The position numbers were made by a program, and so were the translations under genes. From positions 62,001 to 126,000 of the forward strand of contig NZ_CP079216.1 in NCBI RefSeq assembly GCF_019316905.1: 64,000 bases of DNA, given 5' to 3'. How positions within the stretch are numbered: the stretch's first letter is position 1; the number at the start of each line of letters is the position of its first letter. A model generated the notes under the pieces. That model did no database searches and had not been told where the DNA came from. It saw nothing but the letters and a program-made list of their open reading frames with translations. Positions 42,264 through 51,828 of this stretch are shown here, one piece after another. The stretch is from Tessaracoccus palaemonis. GTDB taxonomy: Bacteria > Actinomycetota > Actinomycetes > Propionibacteriales > Propionibacteriaceae.

Positions 42264-44444
42264 ATGGCTGGGGAGGCTGGGAGAAGAGAACTGACCCTGC
42301 ACGTCGACGGGGCGCAGACCCGCGACGTGCGGCTGACGAGCCCTGACAAGGTGCTCTGGCCCGACGCGGACGGTGGTCCGGTGACCAAAGGGGAGCTGGC
42401 CCGCTACCTCGTGGCCGTCTCGGGGGAGTTCCTGCGGCTCGCCGGGGACCGCCCGATGACGCTGCAGCGTTTCCCCGACGGGGTCGGGGGCGAGGAGTTC
42501 TTCGCGAAGCGGCCCCCGCGCGGCGCGCCCGACTACCTCCGCACCGTCACCTGCACCTATCCCTCCGGCCGACGACACGACCAGCTCGTGTTCGACGAGC
42601 CCGCCGCGCTCGCCTGGGCCGCCCAACTCGGCACCATCACGTTCCACCCGTGGCCGGTGCGCACCGCGAACCTCGACAACCCCGACGAGCTGCGCATCGA
42701 CCTCGATCCGCAGCCCGGCCGAGGATTCGCCGACGCCGTGACCGCGGCACTGACGCTCCGCGACCTGATGGCCGAGCTCGGGCTGAAGGCCTTCGCCAAG
42801 ACCTCCGGAAACCGCGGCGTCCATGTCTACGCGCGCATCCGGCCCGACCACGAGTTCCAGCAGGTGCGCCACGCGGTGATCGGCATCGCACGCGAGCTGG
42901 AACGCCGACTCCCGGACCTTGTCACATCGTCATGGTGGAAGGAGGAGCGCGGCGAGCGGGTGTTCGTCGACTTCAACCAGGCCAACCGTGACCGCACCAT
43001 CGCCGCCGCCTACTCACCCCGTCCCCTGCCCGCCGCCACGGTGTCGACCCCGCTGGCCTGGAAGGAGCTGCCCGACGCCGACCCGCGCCAGTTCACCGTC
43101 CGGACCGTTCCCGCGCTGCTGGAGCGACGACCCTGCCCATGGTCGGACATCGACGACGAGGTGGGTGACATCACGGCCGCCCTCGGGCTCTGGGAGGCCG
43201 ACCTGGAGCGCGGCCTCGGCGAGCTGAACTTCCCTCCCGACTACCCCAAGATGCCCGGCGAGCCGCCGCGGGTCCCGCCGAGCCGCCGCAAGGCCGACCG
43301 CGCCGACGAGGAGTACATGCCACCGAAGGCCGAGCGCGACGCGCAGTGGGGCACGGCCATCCACCCGCCGTTCGGCCCGATGCTGGCCAAGCCCGTGAAG
43401 AAGCTCCCCAAGGGCGAGTACCTCTTCGAGCCCAAGTGGGACGGCTTCCGCGCGATCATCTGGCGGTCGGGGGACCAGGTGGAGATCGGGTCGCGCAACT
43501 CGCGCCCGATGACCCGCTACTTCCCGGAACTCGTCGAGGCGGTGATCGCGAGCTTCCCCGACCACAGCGTCATCGACGGTGAGATCGTCATGATCGACCC
43601 CACCACCGGCGACCGCCTCAACTTCGACGCCCTCCAGCAGCGCATCCACCCGGCCGCGTCGCGGATCGCCAAACTGAGCGCCTCCATGCCCGCGACCTTC
43701 GTCGCCTTCGACATGCTCGCTCTCGGCCAGGAGAACCTGGCCGAGCGCCCCTTCGCCGAGCGGCGCGCCGCGCTCGAGAAGGCACTCGCCGACGCGAAGC
43801 CACCCGTCTTCCTCACCCGCGCCACGCGAGACGAGGCCCTCGCGATGGAGTGGTTCTCGTCGTTCGAGGGCGCCGGACTCGACGGTGTGATCGCCAAGCC
43901 GCTGGGGGAGCCGTACGCCGAGGACAAGCGCGTGATGTACAAGCTCAAGCACGAGCGGACAGCCGACTGCGTCGTCGCCGGCTACCGGCTGTACCGCGAC
44001 GAGCCGGGGGTCATCGGGTCGCTGCTGCTCGGCCTCTACACGGTCGACGGGAACCTCAATTCCGTCGGCGTCATCGGAGCGTTCCCGATGGAGCGCCGTC
44101 GGGAGCTGTTCGAGGAGCTGCAGCCGCTGGTCACCGACTTCGAGGGTCACCCCTGGGCGTGGGCCGCACCCGAACCCGAGTCGCCCGACAATCGCGACCA
44201 GCCCGTGCCACGGACACCGTCGGCAGCCGCGCACTCCCGCTGGAACGCGAAGAAGGACCTGTCGTTCACACCGCTTCGACCCGAGCGCGTCGTAGAGGTG
44301 CGGTTCGACCACATGGAGGGCGACCGGTTCCGCCACACGGCGCAGTTCGTGCGGTGGCGTGAGGATCGCGAGCCGGGGTCGTGCACCTATGAGCAGCTGG
44401 AGGAGCCCCTCAGCTACGACCTGGCCGACGTGCTCGGCACCTGA
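42264..44444 (+). CDS. ligD: LigD-type ATP-dependent DNA ligase with polymerase/primase domain
   Basis: This 726-residue protein has an N-terminal LigD polymerase domain (residues about 10-290; HPWPVRTANLDNPDELRIDLD holds the metal-binding Asp pair) and a C-terminal ATP-dependent ligase domain (about 360-720) with adenylated Lys391 in EPKWDGFRA. There is no phosphoesterase domain. LigD repairs double-strand breaks with Ku by end joining; no ku gene is seen here. I set the start at ATG 42264 because TACGGT lies six bases upstream; an earlier in-frame ATG at 42159 would run through the hairpin repeat. It is monocistronic. Confidence 0.9.
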   Translation: MAGEAGRRELTLHVDGAQTRDVRLTSPDKVLWPDADGGPVTKGELARYLVAVSGEFLRLAGDRPMTLQRFPDGVGGEEFFAKRPPRGAPDYLRTVTCTYPSGRRHDQLVFDEPAALAWAAQLGTITFHPWPVRTANLDNPDELRIDLDPQPGRGFADAVTAALTLRDLMAELGLKAFAKTSGNRGVHVYARIRPDHEFQQVRHAVIGIARELERRLPDLVTSSWWKEERGERVFVDFNQANRDRTIAAAYSPRPLPAATVSTPLAWKELPDADPRQFTVRTVPALLERRPCPWSDIDDEVGDITAALGLWEADLERGLGELNFPPDYPKMPGEPPRVPPSRRKADRADEEYMPPKAERDAQWGTAIHPPFGPMLAKPVKKLPKGEYLFEPKWDGFRAIIWRSGDQVEIGSRNSRPMTRYFPELVEAVIASFPDHSVIDGEIVMIDPTTGDRLNFDALQQRIHPAASRIAKLSASMPATFVAFDMLALGQENLAERPFAERRAALEKALADAKPPVFLTRATRDEALAMEWFSSFEGAGLDGVIAKPLGEPYAEDKRVMYKLKHERTADCVVAGYRLYRDEPGVIGSLLLGLYTVDGNLNSVGVIGAFPMERRRELFEELQPLVTDFEGHPWAWAAPEPESPDNRDQPVPRTPSAAAHSRWNAKKDLSFTPLRPERVVEVRFDHMEGDRFRHTAQFVRWREDREPGSCTYEQLEEPLSYDLADVLGT

Positions 44445-44632
44445 TGCCGGCCAGGTCGCGGCGTGGGATCGAACTCGTGCCGAGCGCAACCGCGTCCCGG
44501 TGCTCGCATGGTGGGACCCGTCGGTCACCGTCGGGCCGCGTCCCGGAAGAATGACGCAGACGTCGACTGCCCGGGTGACAGCGCCGGGACATGGTCGTCG
44601 GATGGCGTAGTCAGCACCGCGGAGGGACCCCG

Positions 44633-45109
44633 ATGACCGCACACCTGCCCGAGCGCAGCCGACTCGTCGCGAAGGCGGTCCTCGACGCCGGCCTCGATCT
44701 GGAGGTCCGTGAGCTGTCTGCCTCCACGCGCACCGCGCGCGAGGCCGCCGACGCGCTCGGCTGCGACGTCGGGGCCATCGCCAGTTCGCTGCTATTCCTC
44801 GCCGACGGCGAACCGCTGCTCGTGATGACGAGCGGCGCGCACCGGGTCGACACGAGCGTCCTCGCCGTCGAGGTCGGGGCGACGAGCATTGCCATGGCGA
44901 ACGCCGCGCGCGTGCGCGAGGTGACCGGTCAGGCCATCGGCGGCGTGGCGCCCGTCGGGCATCCGGCTCCGGTGCGGACCGTCGTTGACGGGTCACTGGC
45001 CGACCACGAGGTCGTCTGGACCGCCGCGGGCACTCCGCACACGCTGATGCCGATGACCTACGACGAGCTCCTCCGCCTCACCGGAGGCGAGGTCGTGCGG
45101 GTCGCCTGA
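44633..45109 (+). CDS. ybaK: YbaK/EbsC-family aminoacyl-tRNA editing protein
   Basis: This 158-residue protein has the YbaK fold with DALGCDVGAIASSLLFL, VMTSGAHRVD, GGVAPVGHP and WTAAGTPHTLMPMTYDELL. Members remove wrongly attached amino acids, often from Cys-tRNA(Pro). GGAGGG lies six bases before the ATG at 44633, which is why I reject a start at 44591. It converges with the paiB gene across family B repeat copy 1. Confidence 0.9.
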   Translation: MTAHLPERSRLVAKAVLDAGLDLEVRELSASTRTAREAADALGCDVGAIASSLLFLADGEPLLVMTSGAHRVDTSVLAVEVGATSIAMANAARVREVTGQAIGGVAPVGHPAPVRTVVDGSLADHEVVWTAAGTPHTLMPMTYDELLRLTGGEVVRVA

Positions 45110-45152
45110 GCCACCATCGATCCGCCCATCCGGCCTGGATCGCGACCGCCGA

Positions 45153-45232
45153 ATGAGCAGATCCTCCTGCCCATCGCGTCTCTGTGCGGTTTTTTGAGGG
45201 GTTCTCGCGACGACAAGTGTGTCGTGCTCATC
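45153..45232. repeat. Family B repeat, copy 1
   Basis: About 80 bases run from ATGAGCAGATCCTCCTGC to GTGCTCATC, with terminal complementary ends. The last 24 bases of this region (from GACAAGTGTG to ATCGCG) are identical in copy 2. It is in direct orientation with copy 2 on the other side of paiB. Confidence 0.8.
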
Positions 45233-45253
45233 GCGCTTCGGAGAGTGACCCGG

Positions 45254-45967
45254 CTACGCCTCGTAGAGCGGGGTGGCGTCGTCCATGGCGTCGGCGACGG
45301 CGAGGTCCTGGCCGCGGCCGCGCTCGCGCAGCCCCGCCGAGGCACCCGAGCGGTCCTGCTCCGTGCGGTTCTGGCCCAGCTTGAAGCGGCCCTTCACCTC
45401 CGTGACGCGCAGCTCCAGCCCGACGACGCCGTGCAGCATGGCCTCGTAGTAGGCGGTCGGGGCCTCGTCGTGGGTCCACGGGCCGCGGTGCGCGTCGGCG
45501 GGGCAGCCGTCGGTGATGCGCTTCTCGTCGAAGTCCTCGGCGAGCGTCGTCATCTCGTCGCGCAGTCGGTCGGTGTCGCGGTGGACGCGGAGCATCCCGG
45601 CGATCTGCACCTGCTGGTAGTTCCACGTCCCGACACCGCGACCCTCCGCGCGGCCGCGCGCGGCGCCGCCGTTCTCGCTCGACTGCACACTCGGCAGCCA
45701 GCGCGGCGAGATGTAGCTGTTCGGGCCCTGGACCACGACGCGGCACGGCATCTCGCCGTCGATCCTCGCGAACTGCTCGTTGTGCCCGGACGCGTGGGCG
45801 GTCAGGGTGTTGCCGCGCCACAGCGTCGGCAGCAGCGTCGCGCAGGGGATCTCGTCGCCGTCGGCCGTGATCCACAGCGCGGCGCCGACCTCCTCGAGCA
45901 GGGCGCGGCACTCCTTCTCGTCGACCTCCTGGCTGGCGGGGATGTAGACGTAGCTCGCGGGATCCAT
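45254..45967 (-). CDS. PaiB-type FMN-binding protein
   Basis: This 237-residue protein fits the PaiB family (FMN-binding negative transcriptional regulator): YIPASQEVDEKE at the start, GHNEQFARIDG, SPRWLPSV, TWNYQQVQ and the end signature KGRFKLGQNR. PaiB proteins bind FMN in a split-barrel fold; the regulatory role was named in Bacillus and is not certain here. The ATG lies seven bases after a TAGTCT box, so a leaderless transcript is likely. It is flanked on both sides by family B repeats. Confidence 0.9.
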   Translation of the reverse strand: MDPASYVYIPASQEVDEKECRALLEEVGAALWITADGDEIPCATLLPTLWRGNTLTAHASGHNEQFARIDGEMPCRVVVQGPNSYISPRWLPSVQSSENGGAARGRAEGRGVGTWNYQQVQIAGMLRVHRDTDRLRDEMTTLAEDFDEKRITDGCPADAHRGPWTHDEAPTAYYEAMLHGVVGLELRVTEVKGRFKLGQNRTEQDRSGASAGLRERGRGQDLAVADAMDDATPLYEA

Positions 45968-46016
45968 GGAGACCAGACTAGGCGCAGGCGGTCGCGGGGC
46001 CGATCACGGCCCGTCG

Positions 46017-46097
46017 GATGAGCACATCCTCCTGCTCGTCGGCCGAAAACCGTGATCTGAACGCTCACATCTCGGTGACAAGTGTGTCGTGCTCATC
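46017..46097. repeat. Family B repeat, copy 2
   Basis: It runs from GATGAGCAC (46017-46025) to its complement GTGCTCATC (46089-46097). The right 24 bases match copy 1, and ATCCTCCTGC near the left end is also shared. It lies between paiB and the murJ end. Confidence 0.8.
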
Positions 46098-46130
46098 GCG
46101 CCCCCGGGACGAGCGGATCCCGGCCCGGGC

Positions 46131-46162
46131 GGGGAGGGACGGGAGGGGAGGGGAGGGGAGGG
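46131..46162 (+). other. G-tract with four or more GGG runs
   Basis: Seven runs of three or four G, each separated by one or two bases, end directly at the murJ stop codon on the opposite strand. It fits the G-quadruplex pattern. It may slow polymerase at the end of murJ, but this is inference. Confidence 0.6.
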
Positions 46163-49100
46163 TCAGCGGACGGTGATCTCGTTGACCTCGGCACGGTAGC
46201 CGCCGTCGACCTTGGGGAGATTGGTGAAGTAGACGAGCAGGTACCGGGTCGAGACGGGCTCGTCGAGCTCGATCGTTCCCGAGCCCTTGACCTTGTCCGT
46301 CGCGACGACGTTCCAGTTGGCCGACGTGCGCATCGACGCCTCCGAGCCGTTCGGCACCCGCAGCTCGACGGTGGTCGTGCCGCCCGTCAGCTGCAGCTCG
46401 ACCGATGCCACCTGCTGCTCCTCACCCAGGTCGAGCACGATGCCGACGCCCGGCTTCAACCCGCCGAGGTTCGGCCGGTTGAGGTAGCGCATGGTCTGCC
46501 AGCTGGTCGCCGGGTCGCCGTCGATGACGGCTGCGACCTCGCCCGGGTTCTCCTCGCCGTTGCCGCCGTCCGCCTCGGGATCGAAGTCCCTTGCGGAGGC
46601 GATCGCGATGGGTTCGGTGGCTCCGGACTGCTCCGGCGAGGCGGTGCCGCCCGCGGATGCGGATGCCGCTGGGTCGGCGGCATTGTCGCGGATGCTGTTC
46701 ATGCCGACGACGATCAGCGAGATGACGAGCGCCGCCGTGGCGAGGATCAGCACGATCCACAGGCCGCGGCGGGATTCCGGCTCGCGCCGCGCGGCCATCC
46801 CCGCATCGCCTTCGGCCGGGTCCTGGTCGCCGGCCGCGTCGCTGCCTGCCGCCAGACGGTCGAGTCGGCTCAGCTGGCCGGTGGGGCCCCCTGGGAAGCC
46901 GGCGTCCGTCGCATCTCGAGCGGCGCCGAGAGTGGCTCCGGCGGCCTCGCCGCTCGAGGAGCCGGAAGCCGCTGAGCGTGTCGCCGAACCGCCGGGGGCC
47001 AGCGAGAGCGCCAGGTCGGGCCGCTGACCGGAGGCCGCGGTCCACGACGGTGCTGCGGGTGCCCAGGAGCGGACGCGGGCCTCGAGGTCCGCCGACGCGT
47101 CGGCGGAGCCGAGCACCTGGACGAGGGCCGTGACGAACTGCGCGGCGGTGGTGATCCTCCGTTCCCCGGCGGCCCCCCGCTCTGTGATCGTGGCGCTGCA
47201 GATGCGGTCGAGGGCGGGGGAGACACCCACCTGCACGGTGTGCGCGGGCGCGGTCTCGCCGGCGATGATCGGCGCGGCAGGAAGCCCGAACTCGTCGTCC
47301 CCCGGCCAGTGACTGACCAGCATCGCGTAGAGGAGCCTGCCGAGGCCGACGACGTCCGCGGACTCGCGGTCCGACCAGGAGACCGGACGCTCATCCGCCG
47401 CCAGCGTCGCGTCGATGCCGAAGCCGACGAGCCGGACTGCGCCGACGGTCGTGATGATGACCGACTCCGGGTTGATCTGCTCGTGGAAGAGGCCCTGAGC
47501 GTGTACGCCGACCAGGGCGTCGCCCAGCTCGCGGGCTACGAAGGCCGCTTCGATGGCGCTCAGCGGTCCTCCCCTCAGCAGTTCGCCCAGCGTGCGGCCT
47601 GGGGCGAACTCCGCCACGACGTAGGCGCCGATGCCGGCGGTGGGATCCACGATCTCGTCCGCGTCCAGGACGCGCAGGAACCGCGAGTCGGTGGCGGCGG
47701 CGCCCTTGCGGGCCGCCGCCAGCAGGGACGTGATGCGCGCATCGCCCGGTGCGACGACGTGCACGACGACGTCGCGCGACAACACCTGGTCGTGAGCCCG
47801 CCAGGACTCCGTCCCGAGACGCGTGGTGAGCAGCTCCTCCAGCTCGTAGCGGGTCTGCAGCAGCGTGCCGACGGTGGCGATGCGCTGCGTCGCCTCCGCC
47901 TCCGCCTCCGCCTCCGGTTCGGGCTCCTCCGCGGGCCGGAACACCGAGTCGAGGTCGAAGCCCTCGTCGTCGGCAGGCGGGGCGGGTTCGGTCACGGCGG
48001 CCATGGGCGCGGTCGCCGGCCCGGCCTCGGTGCCCTCGAACGTGTGCGTGGTCATCGCAGGCCTGGTGCGGATGACCGTGGGCGGATCGAAGTCGGGGAC
48101 GTCATCGGCTCCCCGGCGCGGGGACTCGTCGACGATCGCCGGCTGGATGAGCGTCGGCAGCTGGTCGTCGAACAGCTGCTCGCGGGCGGAGAGCTCGTTC
48201 GCGTCCTCCTCGGAGGCGGAGTCCCCGGTGCCGCGGCGGCCGAATCGGGTGCGGACCAGCTCACCGAGGTTGGCAAGCTCGCGCACGTGCAGGGCCTTGG
48301 CGATCAGCAGGTAGGCCGCGAGGATCAGCACCCCGCCGACGATCAGCGCGACGATGTCGCCGACCACGGCGCTCGGGATCAGGTTGATGATCGGGTCCGT
48401 CAGGAAGTACGCGGCGACGCCGCCGATGGAGGATCCGAGCAGCAGCCGCACGATGTGGAGGACCAGCTGGCCGCCGTCGAGGTCGGGGATCCGCTTCTTG
48501 AGCGCCTGCCACGAGAAGAACACACCGATCAGGTATGCGAGCGAGAAGGCCGTGGCGAGCGCCGCGGCGACCCAGCCCGGGTCGGTGACCACCCAGACGA
48601 GCACCCAGGCGCCGAGCATGTTGGTGCCCGCGATGATGATCTGCAGCATGAAGGGCGTCCGGGTGTCCTCCAGCGCGTAAAACGTGCGGAGGCAGACGAA
48701 CTGCACCGTGTAGGGGATCAGACCGATCGCGAAGCCCATGAGGGTCCAGGCGATCCAGCTGGCGTCCTCGGAGCCGGTGCCGTGCCCGAACAGGAGCATC
48801 GCCATCGGGCCGGAGAGCGACATGAACGCGACGGTGGCGGGCACGATCGCGATCAGCGAGAGCCGGATGGTCTTGGTGAACTCCTGCGCGACGCCGGCGC
48901 TGTCACCGCTGGCCGCCAGCCGCGAGGCGTTGGGGAGCATCGCGGTGGCCAGCGAGACGGTGATGAGCGAGTGCGGCAGGATCCACAGGAGGTGGGCGTT
49001 GGAGTACACCGTCGCGCCGGCGCCGTGCCCGGTGGCGGTCGCCGACGTGGCCAGCTGGTTGACCAGCATCAGGGCGACCTGGTTCACCGCGACGAAGCCG

Positions 49101-49873
49101 AACGTCCACTTGGTCAGCGAGAACGTCTTCCCCAGCCCCGTCCCCTTCAGGTCGAAGCGGGGCCGCAGCTTGAACCCGACGCGTCGGATGAACGGCAGCA
49201 GGGTGATGAGCTGGGCGGCGATGCCGAGCGTCGAGCCGATGCCGAGCACCAGGATCTGCGCGGTGGTGAAGGCCTGGGAGTGGTCGTCGCCGTTGCCCCA
49301 GACGACGAAGTAGACGCCCATCGTGAGGATGGAGATCACGTTGTTCGTGATGGGTGCCCACATCATCGGGCCGAACTTGTCGCGCGCGTTGAGGATCTGG
49401 CCGAACAGGAAGAACGCGCCGTAGAAGAAGATCTGCGGCAGCGTCAGGTAGGTCAGCGCGACCATCGCCGCGTACTGCGACGAGAGCTCCTCGACGCGCC
49501 AGTCTGCCGACGTGTACAGCTGCGTGACGAGCGGCGCGGCCGCCGTGATGATGACCGCCACGGCCGTCACGGCGATCATGAAGGCCGTCATGATGCGGTT
49601 GGTGTACGCCTCGCCGCCGTCGTCGTCGTTCTTGATGGCCCTGACGATCTGCGGCACGAGGACCGTGTTCAGCGCCCCGCCCGCCAGCAGGATGTAGAGC
49701 GCGTTGGGCACCATCGTGGCGATGTTGAGCATGTCGGCCTGGCGGGTGCCGTTGCCGAGGATGAACGCGACCATCATGACGCGGACGACGCCGAGGACGC
49801 GCGAGATCATGGTGCCCGCGGCCATGAAGGCGCTGGCCGACAGGAGTTTCTTCGTGCTGCTGACCTGGCTCAC
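46163..49873 (-). CDS. murJ: Lipid II flippase MurJ with pseudokinase and discoidin-like tail
   Basis: This 1236-residue protein has a MurJ/MviN flippase (residues 1-540, about 14 helices; MISRVLGVVRVM, NARDKFGPMMWAPITNN), an acidic linker, a kinase-like domain (about 674-924), a helix at 1037-1058 and a beta-rich C-terminal domain. The kinase-like part lacks the catalytic Asp (HEQINPES instead of HRDLKPxN) and DFG (GFG), so it is a pseudokinase that probably binds an FHA protein. This is the known mycobacterial MviN layout. It flips lipid II for peptidoglycan. The GTG at 49873 overlaps the end of the DUF6049 gene, with GAGGGGG eight bases upstream. Confidence 0.93.
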   Translation of the reverse strand: MSQVSSTKKLLSASAFMAAGTMISRVLGVVRVMMVAFILGNGTRQADMLNIATMVPNALYILLAGGALNTVLVPQIVRAIKNDDDGGEAYTNRIMTAFMIAVTAVAVIITAAAPLVTQLYTSADWRVEELSSQYAAMVALTYLTLPQIFFYGAFFLFGQILNARDKFGPMMWAPITNNVISILTMGVYFVVWGNGDDHSQAFTTAQILVLGIGSTLGIAAQLITLLPFIRRVGFKLRPRFDLKGTGLGKTFSLTKWTFGFVAVNQVALMLVNQLATSATATGHGAGATVYSNAHLLWILPHSLITVSLATAMLPNASRLAASGDSAGVAQEFTKTIRLSLIAIVPATVAFMSLSGPMAMLLFGHGTGSEDASWIAWTLMGFAIGLIPYTVQFVCLRTFYALEDTRTPFMLQIIIAGTNMLGAWVLVWVVTDPGWVAAALATAFSLAYLIGVFFSWQALKKRIPDLDGGQLVLHIVRLLLGSSIGGVAAYFLTDPIINLIPSAVVGDIVALIVGGVLILAAYLLIAKALHVRELANLGELVRTRFGRRGTGDSASEEDANELSAREQLFDDQLPTLIQPAIVDESPRRGADDVPDFDPPTVIRTRPAMTTHTFEGTEAGPATAPMAAVTEPAPPADDEGFDLDSVFRPAEEPEPEAEAEAEATQRIATVGTLLQTRYELEELLTTRLGTESWRAHDQVLSRDVVVHVVAPGDARITSLLAAARKGAAATDSRFLRVLDADEIVDPTAGIGAYVVAEFAPGRTLGELLRGGPLSAIEAAFVARELGDALVGVHAQGLFHEQINPESVIITTVGAVRLVGFGIDATLAADERPVSWSDRESADVVGLGRLLYAMLVSHWPGDDEFGLPAAPIIAGETAPAHTVQVGVSPALDRICSATITERGAAGERRITTAAQFVTALVQVLGSADASADLEARVRSWAPAAPSWTAASGQRPDLALSLAPGGSATRSAASGSSSGEAAGATLGAARDATDAGFPGGPTGQLSRLDRLAAGSDAAGDQDPAEGDAGMAARREPESRRGLWIVLILATAALVISLIVVGMNSIRDNAADPAASASAGGTASPEQSGATEPIAIASARDFDPEADGGNGEENPGEVAAVIDGDPATSWQTMRYLNRPNLGGLKPGVGIVLDLGEEQQVASVELQLTGGTTTVELRVPNGSEASMRTSANWNVVATDKVKGSGTIELDEPVSTRYLLVYFTNLPKVDGGYRAEVNEITVR

Positions 49874-51765
49874 GGCTGGACCCCCTCGGACTCCGCCCTG
49901 GCGCGCTCGCGCCGGACGGTGCGGATCCGCCACGCGGTGCCGCCGAGTACCACTGCACCCGAGACGACGATGATGATCCAGCCGACACGCCCGAAGTTCG
50001 TCGCCGTGATCTCGATGGTCACCGGAGCGCCGATCGGGACCCCTCCGGTGCTTGTCACCTGGGCGTGGACCAGCGAGACGCCGTTGGAGGAGGCCTCGGG
50101 CACGACCTCGAGCGTCAGGGCCTCGCCCGGCTGGACGGTGACGCCCGCCAGGTCGGGCACGCGGATGCGCTGGGGCGAGTCCGACGTGAAGCGCACGTCC
50201 ACGGTGACGGGGACGGCGAGCGTATTGGTCAGCGTGGCCGGGAAGGTGTTGGTGCGCGAACCCATCACGAAGGACGCCGCCGCGCGCAGGGTGACGGCGT
50301 CGTTCGAGACGCGTTCGGGGGCGTTCGTCCTTGTCCAGGCCAGCGCGTCCGCCTGCGTGGCGAAGTCGGCGCTGAAGGCGGTCGCGAAGAGGGAGTCGAT
50401 CCCTGCGGGCTCTGTTCCGCTCAGGTCGCCGATCAGCCCGGCGTTGCCGCGGGCATCGTGCAGGGCATCGGCGACGTCGCTCCAGGCAGCCACCGTGGTG
50501 TCCGTCGGCCAGACCAGCGCGGACTGCGGCATGGTCGTGGGGACGGTGCGGGTGCGCAGGTGGTCGAGTTCGGCATCGCGCCTCGCCTCGGCGGCCGTGC
50601 TGATCAGGTAGAGGGGGGTGCGGTCGGCGACCAGGTCGTCGGCCACCTGTCTCGCGAGTTGCACGCCCTCCTCGAGGCCGCCGAGCTCAGCCTGCGACGC
50701 GGCCATGATGACGTTGGGTGCGCCTGCCTGTGAGCCGGAGCCTCCGTCGACGATCACGGTGTCGATGTCGCTGAGGTCCGCCAGCATCGACTCGTCGGCC
50801 CCGGCCGTGAGGACGGCGACGCTCGGCAGACCGAGCAGCGCCTCAGGGGTGGCGGACGCGGCCGCTTCGAGCGTCGGGGCGAGCGCGCCGCTGGCCGCCG
50901 CGCGGACCAGGTCGGGGTTGCCGTAGGGCAGCCGCCAGACGGAGCCCGCCGCAATCAGCTCGTCGACCCGACGCACCCAGCGCAGCGCGACCCCGCTGCC
51001 CGACTCCTCATCCTCCCCGACGGTGTGGGTGCCGGACATCTTCTGGGCCGCATCGTAGAGGGCCGGGTCGAGGGCGGTCACGACGTCGGTGCGGCTCGCG
51101 CTGCCGAGCAGCGTCTCGAGTCGCCCGCCGAGCTCGTCCTCGAGGGAGTCGTCGATGAAGGTGCCGTCGGTCGTCCACGTCGGCGTGGCGGTCAGCAGCA
51201 CCACCGACGAGGACTCGACGCTCTGGCCGGTGGCGGCCATCGCGATGGCGTCGCGGCCGACGACGCTGCGGCCGGTCGCGTCGTTGGGCAGCCCACGGAC
51301 CTGGACGCCGATCAGGTACACCACATCGGTGGCGGTCAGCGGCGTGCCCTCATCCGTCAGCTGGGCGACGGTGCCGCTGACGGTGAAGTCCACTCGCTCG
51401 CCCGGCCCGAACTCGTCCTCCTGCGAGATGGTGAAGTAGTTGTCCTCGCTCTGGTTCAGGCGTTCGCCCGCGGGCGGCGCCTCGAGCGCCGCGGTGACGG
51501 CCGCGCTGCTGGCCAGTGGCGTGGGGGAACGCCAGAAGTGCACGTTGGCGAAGCGGATCGGCACCGTGGAGACGTTGGTGACCGTGCCCTTCAGCGTGAT
51601 GACCTGGTCCGGGTCCGTGAGGTCGATCGTCGCCGTCGAGACCGAGGAGATGGTGACGTCGAGGTACTCGCCGGCGGCGAGGGCCGGGCGCACGGAGGCG
51701 CTGACGAGGGTCACGGCGAACAGCGCGGCGGCGAGGGCTGCGCGCAGCAACCGGGAGGAAATCAC
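49870..51765 (-). CDS. DUF6049-family membrane-anchored protein
   Basis: This 631-residue protein has a signal peptide (1-31), a large external part with beta-sandwich ends and a C-terminal helix near residues 597-617 followed by a basic tail. Proteins of this family stand directly upstream of murJ in most actinobacteria, for example Rv3909 in mycobacteria, and are thought to help cell envelope synthesis. The GTG start lies six bases after TACCAT. The stop overlaps the murJ start. Confidence 0.88.
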   Translation of the reverse strand: MISSRLLRAALAAALFAVTLVSASVRPALAAGEYLDVTISSVSTATIDLTDPDQVITLKGTVTNVSTVPIRFANVHFWRSPTPLASSAAVTAALEAPPAGERLNQSEDNYFTISQEDEFGPGERVDFTVSGTVAQLTDEGTPLTATDVVYLIGVQVRGLPNDATGRSVVGRDAIAMAATGQSVESSSVVLLTATPTWTTDGTFIDDSLEDELGGRLETLLGSASRTDVVTALDPALYDAAQKMSGTHTVGEDEESGSGVALRWVRRVDELIAAGSVWRLPYGNPDLVRAAASGALAPTLEAAASATPEALLGLPSVAVLTAGADESMLADLSDIDTVIVDGGSGSQAGAPNVIMAASQAELGGLEEGVQLARQVADDLVADRTPLYLISTAAEARRDAELDHLRTRTVPTTMPQSALVWPTDTTVAAWSDVADALHDARGNAGLIGDLSGTEPAGIDSLFATAFSADFATQADALAWTRTNAPERVSNDAVTLRAAASFVMGSRTNTFPATLTNTLAVPVTVDVRFTSDSPQRIRVPDLAGVTVQPGEALTLEVVPEASSNGVSLVHAQVTSTGGVPIGAPVTIEITATNFGRVGWIIIVVSGAVVLGGTAWRIRTVRRERARAESEGVQP

Positions 51766-51828
51766 CGTCTCATGGTAGTCGGACGCCGCGGCGGCCCCGC
51801 AGCAAAGCTCCCCGACGCGCGGACGCCG

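Noticed and set aside
44455-44520. A GTTCGATCCCAC-like string on the minus strand that resembles a tRNA T-arm
   Set aside because: The bases around it do not form a five-pair T-stem and no acceptor, D or anticodon arm can be built, so it is not a tRNA.
43014-44996. A 660-codon open frame on the minus strand across ligD
   Set aside because: It is an antisense shadow of a clear LigD protein. High GC leaves opposite frames open, and the product is Arg-rich with no recognised domain.
46163-49873. Active serine/threonine kinase in the MurJ protein
   Set aside because: The catalytic Asp of HRD and the DFG motif are missing, as in the mycobacterial MviN pseudokinase.
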